A model generated the notes under the pieces. That model saw only the letters and a list, made by a program, of their open reading frames with translations. It was not told the origin of the DNA and ran no database searches. Positions 23,896 to 37,380 of a stretch of 64,000 nucleotides of DNA are shown here, piece after piece. The stretch comes from Calliopsis andreniformis. Lineage: Eukaryota; Arthropoda; Insecta; Hymenoptera; Andrenidae. The position numbers were made by a program, and so were the translations under genes. How positions within the stretch are numbered: the stretch's first letter is position 1; every line of letters starts with the position of its first letter. The DNA lies in the NCBI RefSeq assembly GCF_051401765.1, contig NW_027480504.1:1178001-1242000 (forward strand). The letters are read 5' to 3'.

Positions 23896-24817
23896 CAACC
23901 CTCAATACTCAGTCCCTAATCCTCAATCTTCAATCCTCAATCCTCAATCCTCAATCCTCAATCCTCAATCTTAATCTTCAATCCTCAATACTCAATCTTC
24001 AATCCTCAATCCTCAATCCTCACTCCTCAATCCTCAGTCCTCAACCCTCAATACTCAATCTTCAATCCTCAATCCTCAATCCTCAATCCTCAATCCTCAA
24101 TCCTCAATCCTCAATCCTCAATCGTTAATCTTCAATCCTCAATACTCAATCTTCAATCCTCAATCCTCAATCCTAAATCCTCAGTCCTCAATCCTCAATC
24201 TTCAATCCTCAATCTTCAATCCTCAATCCTCAATCCTCAATCCTCAATCCTCAATCCTCAATCCACAATCCTCGATCCTCAATCCTCAATCCTCAATCCT
24301 CAACCTTGAATCCTCAATACTCAATCTTCAATAATCAATCCTCAATTCTCAACCCTCAATACTCAATCCTCAATCGTCAATCCTCAATCCCCAATCATCA
24401 ATCTTCAATCCTCAATCCTCAATCCTCAATCCACAATCCTCAACCCTCAATCCTCAATCGTCAATCTTCAATACTCAATACTCAATCTTCTATCCTCAAT
24501 CCTCAATCCTCAATCCTCAATCCTCAGTCCTCATTCTTCAATCCTCAATCTTCAATCCTCAGTCTTCAATCCTCAATCCTCAGCCCTCATTCTCAATCAT
24601 CATTCCACAATCCTCAAACCTCAATCCTCAACCGTCAGACCTCGTCCTCAATCCTCAACTCTCAATCCTCAATTCTCCCATCTTCAATCATCAATACTCA
24701 ATCTTCAATCCTCAATCCTCAATCCTCAGTCCTCAAACCTCAATCCTGAATCCTCAATCCTGAATCCTCAATCTTTAGCCCTGAGTCCTCAACAATCTGT
24801 TGCAAATCCTCAATCCT

Positions 24818-24908
24818 CAATCGAATATCCTCAATTCACAGTTTTCAATACACAATACTCAATCTGCAATCTTCAGATCTCTATCCACAAACATCAATTC
24901 TCATCACT
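24818..24908 (+). repeat. Anchor core, subtype D
   Basis: Counterpart of 3,785, with pre-box end AATCTGTTGC. Confidence 0.9.
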
Positions 24909-25236
24909 CAACCCTGAATACTCAGTCCCTAATCCTCAATCTTCAATCCTCAATCCTCAATCCTCAATCCTCAATCCTCAATCTTAATCTTCAATCCTCA
25001 ATATTCAATCTTCAATCCTCAATCCTCAATCCTCAATCCTCAATCCTCAATATTCAATCCTCAATAGTCAATCGTCAATCCTCAATCCCCAATCCTCAAT
25101 CTTCAATCCTCAATCCTCAATCCTCAATCCTCAATCCTCAATCCTCAGTCCTCAAACCTCAATCCTGAATCCTCAATCCTGAATCCTCAATCTTCAGCCC
25201 AGAGTCCTCAACAATCAGTAGTCAATCCTCAATCCT

Positions 25237-25327
25237 CAGTAGAATATCCTCAATTCACAGTTTTCAACACTCAATACTCGATCTGCAATCTTCAAACTAC
25301 TATGCACAAACATCAATTCTCATCACT
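25237..25327 (+). repeat. Anchor core, subtype A
   Basis: Counterpart of 4,204. The pre-box reads CAGCCCAGAGTCC, which removes one TGA. Confidence 0.9.
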
Positions 25328-26083
25328 CAAACCTCAACACTCAGTCCTCAATGTCCAATCCTCAATCCTCACTTCTCAATCTTCAATCCTCAATACTGTA
25401 CCTTCAATCCTCAATCCTCAATCCTCAATCCTCAATCCTCAATACTCAATCCTCAATCCTCAATCCTCAATCCTCAATCTTCAATCCTCAATACTCAATC
25501 TTCAATCCTCAATCCTCATTCTTCAATCCTCAATGCCCAGTCCTCAATCTTCAATCCTCAATCCTCAATCCTCAATTCTCAATCCTCAATCCTCAATCCT
25601 CAATGTTCAATCCTCAATCCTCAATTCTCAGTCCTCAATACTCAATCCTCAATCGTCAAACCTCAATCCCCAATCCTCAATCTTCAATCCTCGATCCTCA
25701 ATCCTCAACACCCAATCCTCAATCTTCAATCCTCAATACTCAATCTTCAATCCTCAATCCTCAATCCTCAATCCTCAATCCTCAATGCTCAATCCTCTAT
25801 CCTCAACCATCAATCTTCAATCCTCAATACTCAATCTGCAATCGTCAATCCTCAATCCTCAATTCTCAATCCTCATTCTTCAATCCCTAATGCCCAGTCC
25901 TCAATCTTCAATCCTCAATCCTCAATCCTCAATTCTCAATCCTCAATCCTCAATCATCAATCCTCAATCCTCAACCTTCAATCCTCAATCCTGAGTCCAC
26001 AAACCTCGATTCTGAATCCTCAATCCTGAGTCCTCAATCTTCAGCCCTCAGTCCTCAACAATCAGTAGCCAATCCTCAATCCT

Positions 26084-26174
26084 CAGTAGAATATCCTCAA
26101 TTCACAGTTTTCAACACTCAATACTCGATCAGCAATCTTCAAACCACTATCCACAAACATCAATTCTCATCACT
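26084..26174 (+). repeat. Anchor core, subtype B
   Basis: Counterpart of 5,051. The 1,825-bp duplication junction follows about 70 bp later. Confidence 0.9.
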
Positions 26175-26642
26175 CAACCCTCAGCACTCAGTCCTCAATG
26201 TTCAATCCTCAATCCTCAATTCTCAATCTTCAATCCTCAATCCTCAATCCTCAATCCACAATCCTCAACCCTCAATCCTCAATCGTCAATCTTCAATACT
26301 CAATACTCAATCTTCTATCCTCAATCCTCAATCCTCAATCCTCAATCCTCAGTCCTCATTCTTCAATCCTCAATCTTCAATCCTCAGTCTTCAATCCTCA
26401 ATCCTCAGCCCTCATTCTCAATCATCATTCCACAATCCTCAAACCTCAATCCTCAACCGTCAGACCTCGTCCTCAATCCTCAACTCTCAATCCTCAATTC
26501 TCCCATCTTCAATCATCAATACTCAATCTTCAATCCTCAATCCTCAATCCTCAGTCCTCAAACCTCAATCCTGAATCCTCAATCCTGAATCCTCAATCTT
26601 TAGCCCTGAGTCCTCAACAATCTGTTGCAAATCCTCAATCCT

Positions 26643-26733
26643 CAATCGAATATCCTCAATTCACAGTTTTCAATACACAATACTCAATCTGCAATCTTCA
26701 GATCTCTATCCACAAACATCAATTCTCATCACT
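26643..26733 (+). repeat. Anchor core, subtype D
   Basis: Duplicate of 24,818 in the second 1,825-bp unit. Confidence 0.9.
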
Positions 26734-27061
26734 CAACCCTGAATACTCAGTCCCTAATCCTCAATCTTCAATCCTCAATCCTCAATCCTCAATCCTCAAT
26801 CCTCAATCTTAATCTTCAATCCTCAATATTCAATCTTCAATCCTCAATCCTCAATCCTCAATCCTCAATCCTCAATATTCAATCCTCAATAGTCAATCGT
26901 CAATCCTCAATCCCCAATCCTCAATCTTCAATCCTCAATCCTCAATCCTCAATCCTCAATCCTCAATCCTCAGTCCTCAAACCTCAATCCTGAATCCTCA
27001 ATCCTGAATCCTCAATCTTCAGCCCAGAGTCCTCAACAATCAGTAGTCAATCCTCAATCCT

Positions 27062-27152
27062 CAGTAGAATATCCTCAATTCACAGTTTTCAACACTCAAT
27101 ACTCGATCTGCAATCTTCAAACTACTATGCACAAACATCAATTCTCATCACT
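27062..27152 (+). repeat. Anchor core, subtype A
   Basis: Duplicate of 25,237, with the same CAGCCCAGAGTCC pre-box variant. Confidence 0.9.
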
Positions 27153-27908
27153 CAAACCTCAACACTCAGTCCTCAATGTCCAATCCTCAATCCTCACTTC
27201 TCAATCTTCAATCCTCAATACTGTACCTTCAATCCTCAATCCTCAATCCTCAATCCTCAATCCTCAATACTCAATCCTCAATCCTCAATCCTCAATCCTC
27301 AATCTTCAATCCTCAATACTCAATCTTCAATCCTCAATCCTCATTCTTCAATCCTCAATGCCCAGTCCTCAATCTTCAATCCTCAATCCTCAATCCTCAA
27401 TTCTCAATCCTCAATCCTCAATCCTCAATGTTCAATCCTCAATCCTCAATTCTCAGTCCTCAATACTCAATCCTCAATCGTCAAACCTCAATCCCCAATC
27501 CTCAATCTTCAATCCTCGATCCTCAATCCTCAACACCCAATCCTCAATCTTCAATCCTCAATACTCAATCTTCAATCCTCAATCCTCAATCCTCAATCCT
27601 CAATCCTCAATGCTCAATCCTCTATCCTCAACCATCAATCTTCAATCCTCAATACTCAATCTGCAATCGTCAATCCTCAATCCTCAATTCTCAATCCTCA
27701 TTCTTCAATCCCTAATGCCCAGTCCTCAATCTTCAATCCTCAATCCTCAATCCTCAATTCTCAATCCTCAATCCTCAATCATCAATCCTCAATCCTCAAC
27801 CTTCAATCCTCAATCCTGAGTCCACAAACCTCGATTCTGAATCCTCAATCCTGAGTCCTCAATCTTCAGCCCTCAGTCCTCAACAATCAGTAGCCAATCC
27901 TCAATCCT

Positions 27909-27999
27909 CAGTAGAATATCCTCAATTCACAGTTTTCAACACTCAATACTCGATCAGCAATCTTCAAACCACTATCCACAAACATCAATTCTCATCACT
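27909..27999 (+). repeat. Anchor core, subtype B
   Basis: Duplicate of 26,084. Here the sequence continues as in the first locus (CAATACTGAACC). Confidence 0.9.
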
Positions 28000-29404
28000 C
28001 AACCCTCAGCACTCAGTCCTCAATGTTCAATCCTCAATCCTCAATTCTCAATCTTCAATCCTCAATACTGAACCTTCAATCCCCAATCCTCAATCCTCAA
28101 TCCTCAGTCCTCAATACTCAATCCACAATCCTCAATCCTCAATCCTCATTCTTCAATTCTCAATACCCAATCCTCAATCTTCAATCCTCAACACCCAATC
28201 TGCAATCTTCAATCCTCAATGTTCAATTCGCAATACCCAATCCTCAATCTTCAATCCTCAACCCTCAATCCTCAATCCTCAATCCTCAATCCTCAATCCT
28301 CAATCTTCAATCCTCAATACTCAATCTTCAATCCTCAATCCTCAATCCTCGGTCCTCAACCCTCAATCGTCAATCTCCAATCCTGAATACTGAATCTTCA
28401 ATCCTCAATCCTCAATCCTCGATCCTCAATCCTCAATCCTCAATCTTCAATCCTCGATACTCAACCTTCAATCCTCAATCCTCAGTCCACAAACTTCAAT
28501 CCTCAATGCTCAATCCTCAATCCTCAATCCTCAGTCCTCAATCCTCAATCCTCAATCCTCAAACCTCAATCCTCAACCGTCAGTCCTCGTCCTCAAACCT
28601 CAACCCCCAATCCTCAATGCTCAATCTTCAATCATCAATACTCAATATTCAATCCTCAATACTCAATCTTCAATCCTCAATCCTCAATTCTCAACCCTCA
28701 ATGCTCAATACTCAATCCTCAATACTCATTCTTCAATTCTCAACACCCAATCCTCAATCTTCAATCCTCAATACCCAATCCTCACTCTGCAATCCTCAAT
28801 CCTCAATCCTCAATCCTCAATCCTCAATCTTCAATCCTCAATACTCAATCTTCAATCCTCAATCTTCAATCCTCAATCCTCAATCCTCAATCCTCAATCC
28901 TGATCCTTCAATCCTCAATACTCAAACTGCAATCCTCAATCCTCAGTCCTCACTCCTCAATCCTCATTCTTCAATCCTCTATACCGAATCCTCAATCTTC
29001 AATCCTCAATCCTCAGTCCTCAATTCTCAATCCTCAATCCTCAATCCTCAGACTTCAAACACCAATACTCAACCCTCAGTCCTCGTCCTCAATCCACAAC
29101 CCTCAATCCTCAATCCTCAATCTTCAATCATTAATATTCAGTCTTCAATTCTCAATCCACAAACCTCAATCCTCAATCCTCAACACTCAGTCCTCAATCC
29201 TCAATCTCCAATCCTCAATACTCAATCTTCAATCCTCAATCTTCAATCCTCAGTCCCAAATCCTCAATCTTCAATACTCAATCCTCAATCCTCAATCTTC
29301 AATCCTCAATCCTCAGTCCACACACCTCAATTCTGAATCCTCAATCCTGAGTCCTCAATCTTCAGCCCTCAGTCCTCAACAATCAGTAGTCTATCCTCAA
29401 TCCT

Positions 29405-29495
29405 CAGTAGAATATCCTCAATTCACAGTTTTCAACACTCGATACTCGATCTGCAATCTTCAAACCACTATCCACAAACATCAATTCTCATCACT
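29405..29495 (+). repeat. Anchor core, subtype B'
   Basis: Single B' core where the first locus has two (6,547 and 7,246). Confidence 0.9.
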
Positions 29496-30319
29496 CAACC
29501 CTCAGCACTCAGTCCTCAATGTTCAATCCTCAATCCTCAATTCTCAATCTTCAATTCTCAATACTGAACCTTCAATCCCCAATCCTCAATCCTCAATCCT
29601 CAATCCTCAATACTCAATCCTCAATCCTCAATCCTCAATCCACAATCCTCAATCCTCATTCTTCAATTCTCAACACCCAATCCTCAATCTTCAATCCTCA
29701 ATCCTCAATCCTCAATTCTCAGTCCTCAATCCTCAATCCTCAATCCTCAATCCTCAATCCTCAATACTCAATCTTCAATACTCAATCCTCAATTCTCAAT
29801 CCTCAATGCTCAATACTCAATCGTCAATCCTCAATCCCCAATGCTCAATCTTCAATCCTCAAACCTCAATCCTCAATCCTCAATCCTCGATCCTCAATCT
29901 TCAATCCTCAATACTCAATCTTCAATCCTCAATCCTCAATCCTCAATCCTCAATCCTCAATCCTCAATCTTCAATCCTCAATACTCAATCTTCTATCCTC
30001 AATCCTCAATCCTCAATCCTCAATCCACATTCTTCAATCCTCAACACCCAATCCTCAATCTTCAATCCTCAACCCTCAGTCCTCAATCTCAATCCTCAAT
30101 CCTCAATCCTCAGACCTCAAACAACAATACTCAACCCTCAGTCCCCGTCCTCAATCCACAACCCTCAATCCTCGATCCTCAATCTTCAATCATCAATATT
30201 CAATCTTCAATCCTCAATCCTCAATCCTCAGTCCTCAAACCACAATCCTGAATCCTCAATCCTGAATCCTCAATCCTCAGCCCTGAGTCCTTAACAATCA
30301 GTTGTCAATCCTCAATCCT

Positions 30320-30410
30320 CAATAGAATATCCTCAATTCACAGTTTTCAACACTCAATACTCAATCTGCAATCTTCAGATCTCTATCCACAAACATCAAT
30401 TCTCAACACT
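30320..30410 (+). repeat. Anchor core, subtype C
   Basis: First anchor after the 4.69-kb unit junction; it opens copy 2. Confidence 0.9.
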
Positions 30411-31332
30411 CAACCCTCAATACTCAGTCCCTAATCCTCAATCTTCAATCCTCAATCCTCAATCCTCAATCCTCAATCCTCAATCTTAATCTTCAATCCT
30501 CAATACTCAATCTTCAATCCTCAATCCTCAATCCTCACTCCTCAATCCTCAGTCCTCAACCCTCAATACTCAATCTTCAATCCTCAATCCTCAATCCTCA
30601 ATCCTCAATCCTCAATCCTCAATCCTCAATCCTCAATCGTTAATCTTCAATCCTCAATACTCAATCTTCAATCCTCAATCCTCAATCCTAAATCCTCAGT
30701 CCTCAATCCTCAATCTTCAATCCTCAATCTTCAATCCTCAATCCTCAATCCTCAATCCTCAATCCTCAATCCTCAATCCACAATCCTCGATCCTCAATCC
30801 TCAATCCTCAATCCTCAACCTTGAATCCTCAATACTCAATCTTCAATAATCAATCCTCAATTCTCAACCCTCAATACTCAATCCTCAATCGTCAATCCTC
30901 AATCCCCAATCATCAATCTTCAATCCTCAATCCTCAATCCTCAATCCACAATCCTCAACCCTCAATCCTCAATCGTCAATCTTCAATCCTCAATACTCAA
31001 TCTTCTATCCTCAATCCTCAATCCTCAATCCTCAATCCTCAGTCCTCATTCTTCAATCCTCAATCTTCAATCCTCAGTCTTCAATCCTCAATCCTCAGCC
31101 CTCATTCTCAATCATCATTCCACAATCCTCAAACCTCAATCCTCAACCGTCAGACCTCGTCCTCAATCCTCAACTCTCAATCCTCAATTCTCCCATCTTC
31201 AATCATCAATACTCAATCTTCAATCCTCAATCCTCAATCCTCAGTCCTCAAACCTCAATCCTGAATCCTCAATCCTGAATCCTCAATCTTTAGCCCTGAG
31301 TCCTCAACAATCTGTTGCAAATCCTCAATCCT

Positions 31333-31423
31333 CAATCGAATATCCTCAATTCACAGTTTTCAATACACAATACTCAATCTGCAATCTTCAGATCTCTATC
31401 CACAAACATCAATTCTCATCACT
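31333..31423 (+). repeat. Anchor core, subtype D
   Basis: Copy 2 of the 4.69-kb unit, with pre-box end AATCTGTTGC. Confidence 0.9.
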
Positions 31424-31751
31424 CAACCCTGAATACTCAGTCCCTAATCCTCAATCTTCAATCCTCAATCCTCAATCCTCAATCCTCAATCCTCAATCTT
31501 AATCTTCAATCCTCAATATTCAATCTTCAATCCTCAATCCTCAATCCTCAATCCTCAATCCTCAATATTCAATCCTCAATAGTCAATCGTCAATCCTCAA
31601 TCCCCAATCCTCAATCTTCAATCCTCAATCCTCAATCCTCAATCCTCAATCCTCAATCCTCAGTCCTCAAACCTCAATCCTGAATCCTCAATCCTGAATC
31701 CTCAATCTTCAGCCCTGAGTCCTCAACAATCAGTAGTCAATCCTCAATCCT

Positions 31752-31842
31752 CAGTAGAATATCCTCAATTCACAGTTTTCAACACTCAATACTCGATCTG
31801 CAATCTTCAAACTACTATGCACAAACATCAATTCTCATCACT
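31752..31842 (+). repeat. Anchor core, subtype A
   Basis: The pre-box has the standard CCCTGAGTCC. It is followed by AAACCTCAGCACTC, a variant seen after A cores only here. Confidence 0.9.
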
Positions 31843-32598
31843 CAAACCTCAGCACTCAGTCCTCAATGTCCAATCCTCAATCCTCACTTCTCAATCTTCA
31901 ATCCTCAATACTGTACCTTCAATCCTCAATCCTCAATCCTCAATCCTCAATCCTCAATACTCAATCCTCAATCCTCAATCCTCAATCCTCAATCTTCAAT
32001 CCTCAATACTCAATCTTCAATCCTCAATCCTCATTCTTCAATCCTCAATGCCCAGTCCTCAATCTTCAATCCTCAATCCTCAATCCTCAATTCTCAATCC
32101 TCAATCCTCAATCCTCAATGTTCAATCCTCAATCCTCAATTCTCAGTCCTCAATACTCAATCCTCAATCGTCAAACCTCAATCCCCAATCCTCAATCTTC
32201 AATCCTCGATCCTCAATCCTCAACACCCAATCCTCAATCTTCAATCCTCAATACTCAATCTTCAATCCTCAATCCTCAATCCTCAATCCTCAATCCTCAA
32301 TGCTCAATCCTCTATCCTCAACCATCAATCTTCAATCCTCAATACTCAATCTGCAATCGTCAATCCTCAATCCTCAATTCTCAATCCTCATTCTTCAATC
32401 CCTAATGCCCAGTCCTCAATCTTCAATCCTCAATCCTCAATCCTCAATTCTCAATCCTCAATCCTCAATCATCAATCCTCAATCCTCAACCTTCAATCCT
32501 CAATCCTGAGTCCACAAACCTCGATTCTGAATCCTCAATCCTGAGTCCTCAATCTTCAGCCCTCAGTCCTCAACAATCAGTAGCCAATCCTCAATCCT

Positions 32599-32689
32599 CA
32601 GTAGAATATCCTCAATTCACAGTTTTCAACACTCAATACTCGATCAGCAATCTTCAAACCACTATCCACAAACATCAATTCTCATCACT
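32599..32689 (+). repeat. Anchor core, subtype B
   Basis: Copy 2 of the 4.69-kb unit; no change seen against 27,909. Confidence 0.9.
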
Positions 32690-34094
32690 CAACCCTCAGC
32701 ACTCAGTCCTCAATGTTCAATCCTCAATCCTCAATTCTCAATCTTCAATCCTCAATACTGAACCTTCAATCCCCAATCCTCAATCCTCAATCCTCAGTCC
32801 TCAATACTCAATCCACAATCCTCAATCCTCAATCCTCATTCTTCAATTCTCAATACCCAATCCTCAATCTTCAATCCTCAACACCCAATCTGCAATCTTC
32901 AATCCTCAATGTTCAATTCGCAATACCCAATCCTCAATCTTCAATCCTCAACCCTCAATCCTCAATCCTCAATCCTCAATCCTCAATCCTCAATCTTCAA
33001 TCCTCAATACTCAATCTTCAATCCTCAATCCTCAATCCTCGGTCCTCAACCCTCAATCGTCAATCTCCAATCCTGAATACTGAATCTTCAATCCTCAATC
33101 CTCAATCCTCGATCCTCAATCCTCAATCCTCAATCTTCAATCCTCGATACTCAACCTTCAATCCTCAATCCTCAGTCCACAAACTTCAATCCTCAATGCT
33201 CAATCCTCAATCCTCAATCCTCAGTCCTCAATCCACAATCCTCAATCCTCAAACCTCAATCCTCAACCGTCAGTCCTCGTCCTCAAACCTCAACCCCCAA
33301 TCCTCAATGCTCAATCTTCAATCATCAATACTCAATATTCAATCCTCAATACTCAATCTTCAATCCTCAATCCTCAATTCTCAACCCTCAATGCTCAATA
33401 CTCAATCCTCAATACTCATTCTTCAATTCTCAACACCCAATCCTCAATCTTCAATCCTCAATACCCAATCCTCACTCTGCAATCCTCAATCCTCAATCCT
33501 CAATCCTCAATCCTCAATCTTCAATCCTCAATACTCAATCTTCAATCCTCAATCTTCAATCCTCAATCCTCAATCCTCAATCCTCAATCCTGATCCTTCA
33601 ATCCTCAATACTCAAACTGCAATCCTCAATCCTCAGTCCTCACTCCTCAATCCTCATTCTTCAATCCTCTATACCGAATCCTCAATCTTCAATCCTCAAT
33701 CCTCAGTCCTCAATTCTCAATCCTCAATCCTCAATCCTCAGACTTCAAACACCAATACTCAACCCTCAGTCCTCGTCCTCAATCCACAACCCTCAATCCT
33801 CAATCCTCAATCTTCAATCATTAATATTCAGTCTTCAATTCTCAATCCACAAACCTCAATCCTCAATCCTCAACACTCAGTCCTCAATCCTCAATCTCCA
33901 ATCCTCAATACTCAATCTTCAATCCTCAATCTTCAATCCTCAGTCCCAAATCCTCAATCTTCAATACTCAATCCTCAATCCTCAATCTTCAATCCTCAAT
34001 CCTCAGTCCACACACCTCAATTCTGAATCCTCAATCCTGAGTCCTCAATCTTCAGCCCTCAGTCCTCAACAATCAGTAGTCTATCCTCAATCCT

Positions 34095-34185
34095 CAGTAG
34101 AATATCCTCAATTCACAGTTTTCAACACTCGATACTCGATCTGCAATCTTCAAACCACTATCCACAAACATCAATTCTCATCACT
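34095..34185 (+). repeat. Anchor core, subtype B'
   Basis: Copy 2 of the 4.69-kb unit; the last anchor before the next junction. Confidence 0.9.
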
Positions 34186-35010
34186 CAACCCTCAGCACTC
34201 AGTCCTCAATGTTCAATCCTCAATCCTCAATTCTCAATCTTCAATTCTCAATACTGAACCTTCAATCCCCAATCCTCAATCCTCAATCCTCAATCCTCAA
34301 TACTCAATCCTCAATCCTCAATCCTCAATCCACAATCCTCAATCCTCATTCTTCAATTCTCAACACCCAATCCTCAATCTTCAATCCTCAATCCTCAATC
34401 CTCAATTCTCAGTCCTCAATCCTCAATCCTCAATCCTCAATCCTCAATCCTCAATACTCAATCTTCAATACTCAATCCTCAATTCTCAATCCTCAATGCT
34501 CAATACTCAATCGTCAATCCTCAATCCCCAATCCTCAATCTTCAATCCTCAAACCTCAATCCTCAATCCTCAATCCTCGATCCTCAATCTTCAATCCTCA
34601 ATACTCAATCTTCAATCCTCAATCCTCAATCCTCAATCCTCAATCCTCAATCCTCAATCTTCAATCCTCAATACTCAATCTTCTATCCTCAATCCTCAAT
34701 CCTCAATCCTCAATCCACATTCTTCAATCCTCAACACCCAATCCTCAATCTTCAATCCTCAACCCTCAGTCCTCAATTCTCAATCCTCAATCCTCAATCC
34801 TCAGACCTCAAACAACAATACTCAACCCTCAGTCCCCGTCCTCAATCCACAACCCTCAATCCTCGATCCTCAATCTTCAATCATCAATATTCAATCTTCA
34901 ATCCTCAATCCTCAATCCTCAGTCCTCAAACCACAATCCTGAATCCTCAATCCTGAATCCTCAATCCTCAGCCCTGAGTCCTTAACAATCAGTTGTCAAT
35001 CCTCAATCCT

Positions 35011-35101
35011 CAATAGAATATCCTCAATTCACAGTTTTCAACACTCAATACTCAATCTGCAATCTTCAGATCTCTATCCACAAACATCAATTCTCAACAC
35101 T
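35011..35101 (+). repeat. Anchor core, subtype C
   Basis: Opens copy 3 of the 4.69-kb unit. Confidence 0.9.
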
Positions 35102-36023
35102 CAACCCTCAATACTCAGTCCCTAATCCTCAATCTTCAATCCTCAATCCTCAATCCTCAATCCTCAATCCTCAATCTTAATCTTCAATCCTCAATACTCA
35201 ATCTTCAATCCTCAATCCTCAATCCTCACTCCTCAATCCTCAGTCCTCAACCCTCAATACTCAATCTTCAATCCTCAATCCTCAATCCTCAATCCTCAAT
35301 CCTCAATCCTCAATCCTCAATCCTCAATCGTTAATCTTCAATCCTCAATACTCAATCTTCAATCCTCAATCCTCAATCCTAAATCCTCAGTCCTCAATCC
35401 TCAATCTTCAATCCTCAATCTTCAATCCTCAATCCTCAATCCTCAATCCTCAATCCTCAATCCTCAATCCACAATCCTCGATCCTCAATCCTCAATCCTC
35501 AATCCTCAACCTTGAATCCTCAATACTCAATCTTCAATAATCAATCCTCAATTCTCAACCCTCAATACTCAATCCTCAATCGTCAATCCTCAATCCCCAA
35601 TCATCAATCTTCAATCCTCAATCCTCAATCCTCAATCCACAATCCTCAACCCTCAATCCTCAATCGTCAATCTTCAATCCTCAATACTCAATCTTCTATC
35701 CTCAATCCTCAATCCTCAATCCTCAATCCTCAGTCCTCATTCTTCAATCCTCAATCTTCAATCCTCAGTCTTCAATCCTCAATCCTCAGCCCTCATTCTC
35801 AATCATCATTCCACAATCCTCAAACCTCAATCCTCAACCGTCAGACCTCGTCCTCAATCCTCAACTCTCAATCCTCAATTCTCCCATCTTCAATCATCAA
35901 TACTCAATCTTCAATCCTCAATCCTCAATCCTCAGTCCTCAAACCTCAATCCTGAATCCTCAATCCTGAATCCTCAATCTTTAGCCCTGAGTCCTCAACA
36001 ATCTGTTGCAAATCCTCAATCCT

Positions 36024-36114
36024 CAATCGAATATCCTCAATTCACAGTTTTCAATACACAATACTCAATCTGCAATCTTCAGATCTCTATCCACAAACAT
36101 CAATTCTCATCACT
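36024..36114 (+). repeat. Anchor core, subtype D
   Basis: Copy 3, at +4,691 from 31,333. Confidence 0.9.
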
Positions 36115-36442
36115 CAACCCTGAATACTCAGTCCCTAATCCTCAATCTTCAATCCTCAATCCTCAATCCTCAATCCTCAATCCTCAATCTTAATCTTCAA
36201 TCCTCAATATTCAATCTTCAATCCTCAATCCTCAATCCTCAATCCTCAATCCTCAATATTCAATCCTCAATAGTCAATCGTCAATCCTCAATCCCCAATC
36301 CTCAATCTTCAATCCTCAATCCTCAATCCTCAATCCTCAATCCTCAATCCTCAGTCCTCAAACCTCAATCCTGAATCCTCAATCCTGAATCCTCAATCTT
36401 CAGCCCTGAGTCCTCAACAATCAGTAGTCAATCCTCAATCCT

Positions 36443-36533
36443 CAGTAGAATATCCTCAATTCACAGTTTTCAACACTCAATACTCGATCTGCAATCTTCA
36501 AACTACTATGCACAAACATCAATTCTCATCACT
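36443..36533 (+). repeat. Anchor core, subtype A
   Basis: Copy 3; followed by the standard AAACCTCAACACTC. Confidence 0.9.
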
Positions 36534-37289
36534 CAAACCTCAACACTCAGTCCTCAATGTCCAATCCTCAATCCTCACTTCTCAATCTTCAATCCTCAAT
36601 ACTGTACCTTCAATCCTCAATCCTCAATCCTCAATCCTCAATCCTCAATACTCAATCCTCAATCCTCAATCCTCAATCCTCAATCTTCAATCCTCAATAC
36701 TCAATCTTCAATCCTCAATCCTCATTCTTCAATCCTCAATGCCCAGTCCTCAATCTTCAATCCTCAATCCTCAATCCTCAATTCTCAATCCTCAATCCTC
36801 AATCCTCAATGTTCAATCCTCAATCCTCAATTCTCAGTCCTCAATACTCAATCCTCAATCGTCAAACCTCAATCCCCAATCCTCAATCTTCAATCCTCGA
36901 TCCTCAATCCTCAACACCCAATCCTCAATCTTCAATCCTCAATACTCAATCTTCAATCCTCAATCCTCAATCCTCAATCCTCAATCCTCAATGCTCAATC
37001 CTCTATCCTCAACCATCAATCTGCAATCCTCAATACTCAATCTGCAATCGTCAATCCTCAATCCTCAATTCTCAATCCTCATTCTTCAATCCCTAATGCC
37101 CAGTCCTCAATCATCAATCCTCAATCCTCAATCCTCAATTCTCAATCCTCAATCCTCAATCATCAATCCTCAATCCTCAACCTTCAATCCTCAATCCTGA
37201 GTCCACAAACCTCGATTCTGAATCCTCAATCCTGAGTCCTCAATCTTCAGCCCTCAGTCCTCAACAATCAGTAGCCAATCCTCAATCCT

Positions 37290-37380
37290 CAGTAGAATAT
37301 CCTCAATTCACAGTTTTCAACACTCAATACTCGATCAGCAATCTTCAAACCACTATCCACAAACATCAATTCTCATCACT
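37290..37380 (+). repeat. Anchor core, subtype B
   Basis: Copy 3, at +4,691 from 32,599. Confidence 0.9.

Larger units (their letters stand above)
21027..26240 (+). repeat. Segmental duplication, copy 2 (partner 1-5,207)
   Basis: Second copy of the window's first 5.2 kb with the same anchor order A, A, C, D, A, B. Shared private variants include TAAATCC before the first A anchor and the perfect hairpin at 23,514. It ends where the sequence jumps back to about 24,416-type sequence. Confidence 0.92.
24416..26240 (+). repeat. 1,825-bp tandem duplication, unit 1
   Basis: Holds the D, A, B anchors at 24,818, 25,237 and 26,084. The next unit has the same three at exactly +1,825. Confidence 0.9.
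26241..28065 (+). repeat. 1,825-bp tandem duplication, unit 2
   Basis: Absent from 4.69-kb copies 2 and 3 and from the first locus, so probably a late, local event. Both units share the pre-box variant CAGCCCAGAGTCC before the A anchor. Confidence 0.9.
23690..30204 (+). repeat. 4.69-kb higher-order repeat, copy 1 (enlarged)
   Basis: First of three direct copies. It is 6.5 kb because it holds an internal 1,825-bp tandem duplication. Anchor order is C, D, A, B, D, A, B, B'. A one-base deletion near 30,088 (CAATCTCAATCC against CAATTCTCAATCC) makes the period to copy 2 4,690 before that point and 4,691 after it. Confidence 0.92.
30205..34895 (+). repeat. 4.69-kb higher-order repeat, copy 2
   Basis: Anchor order C, D, A, B, B'. 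The junction at about 30,203-30,230 joins sequence homologous to about 8,060 with sequence homologous to about 2,670 through a shared TCTTCAATCCTC run. That indicates the unit arose from an exchange between those two positions. Confidence 0.94.
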
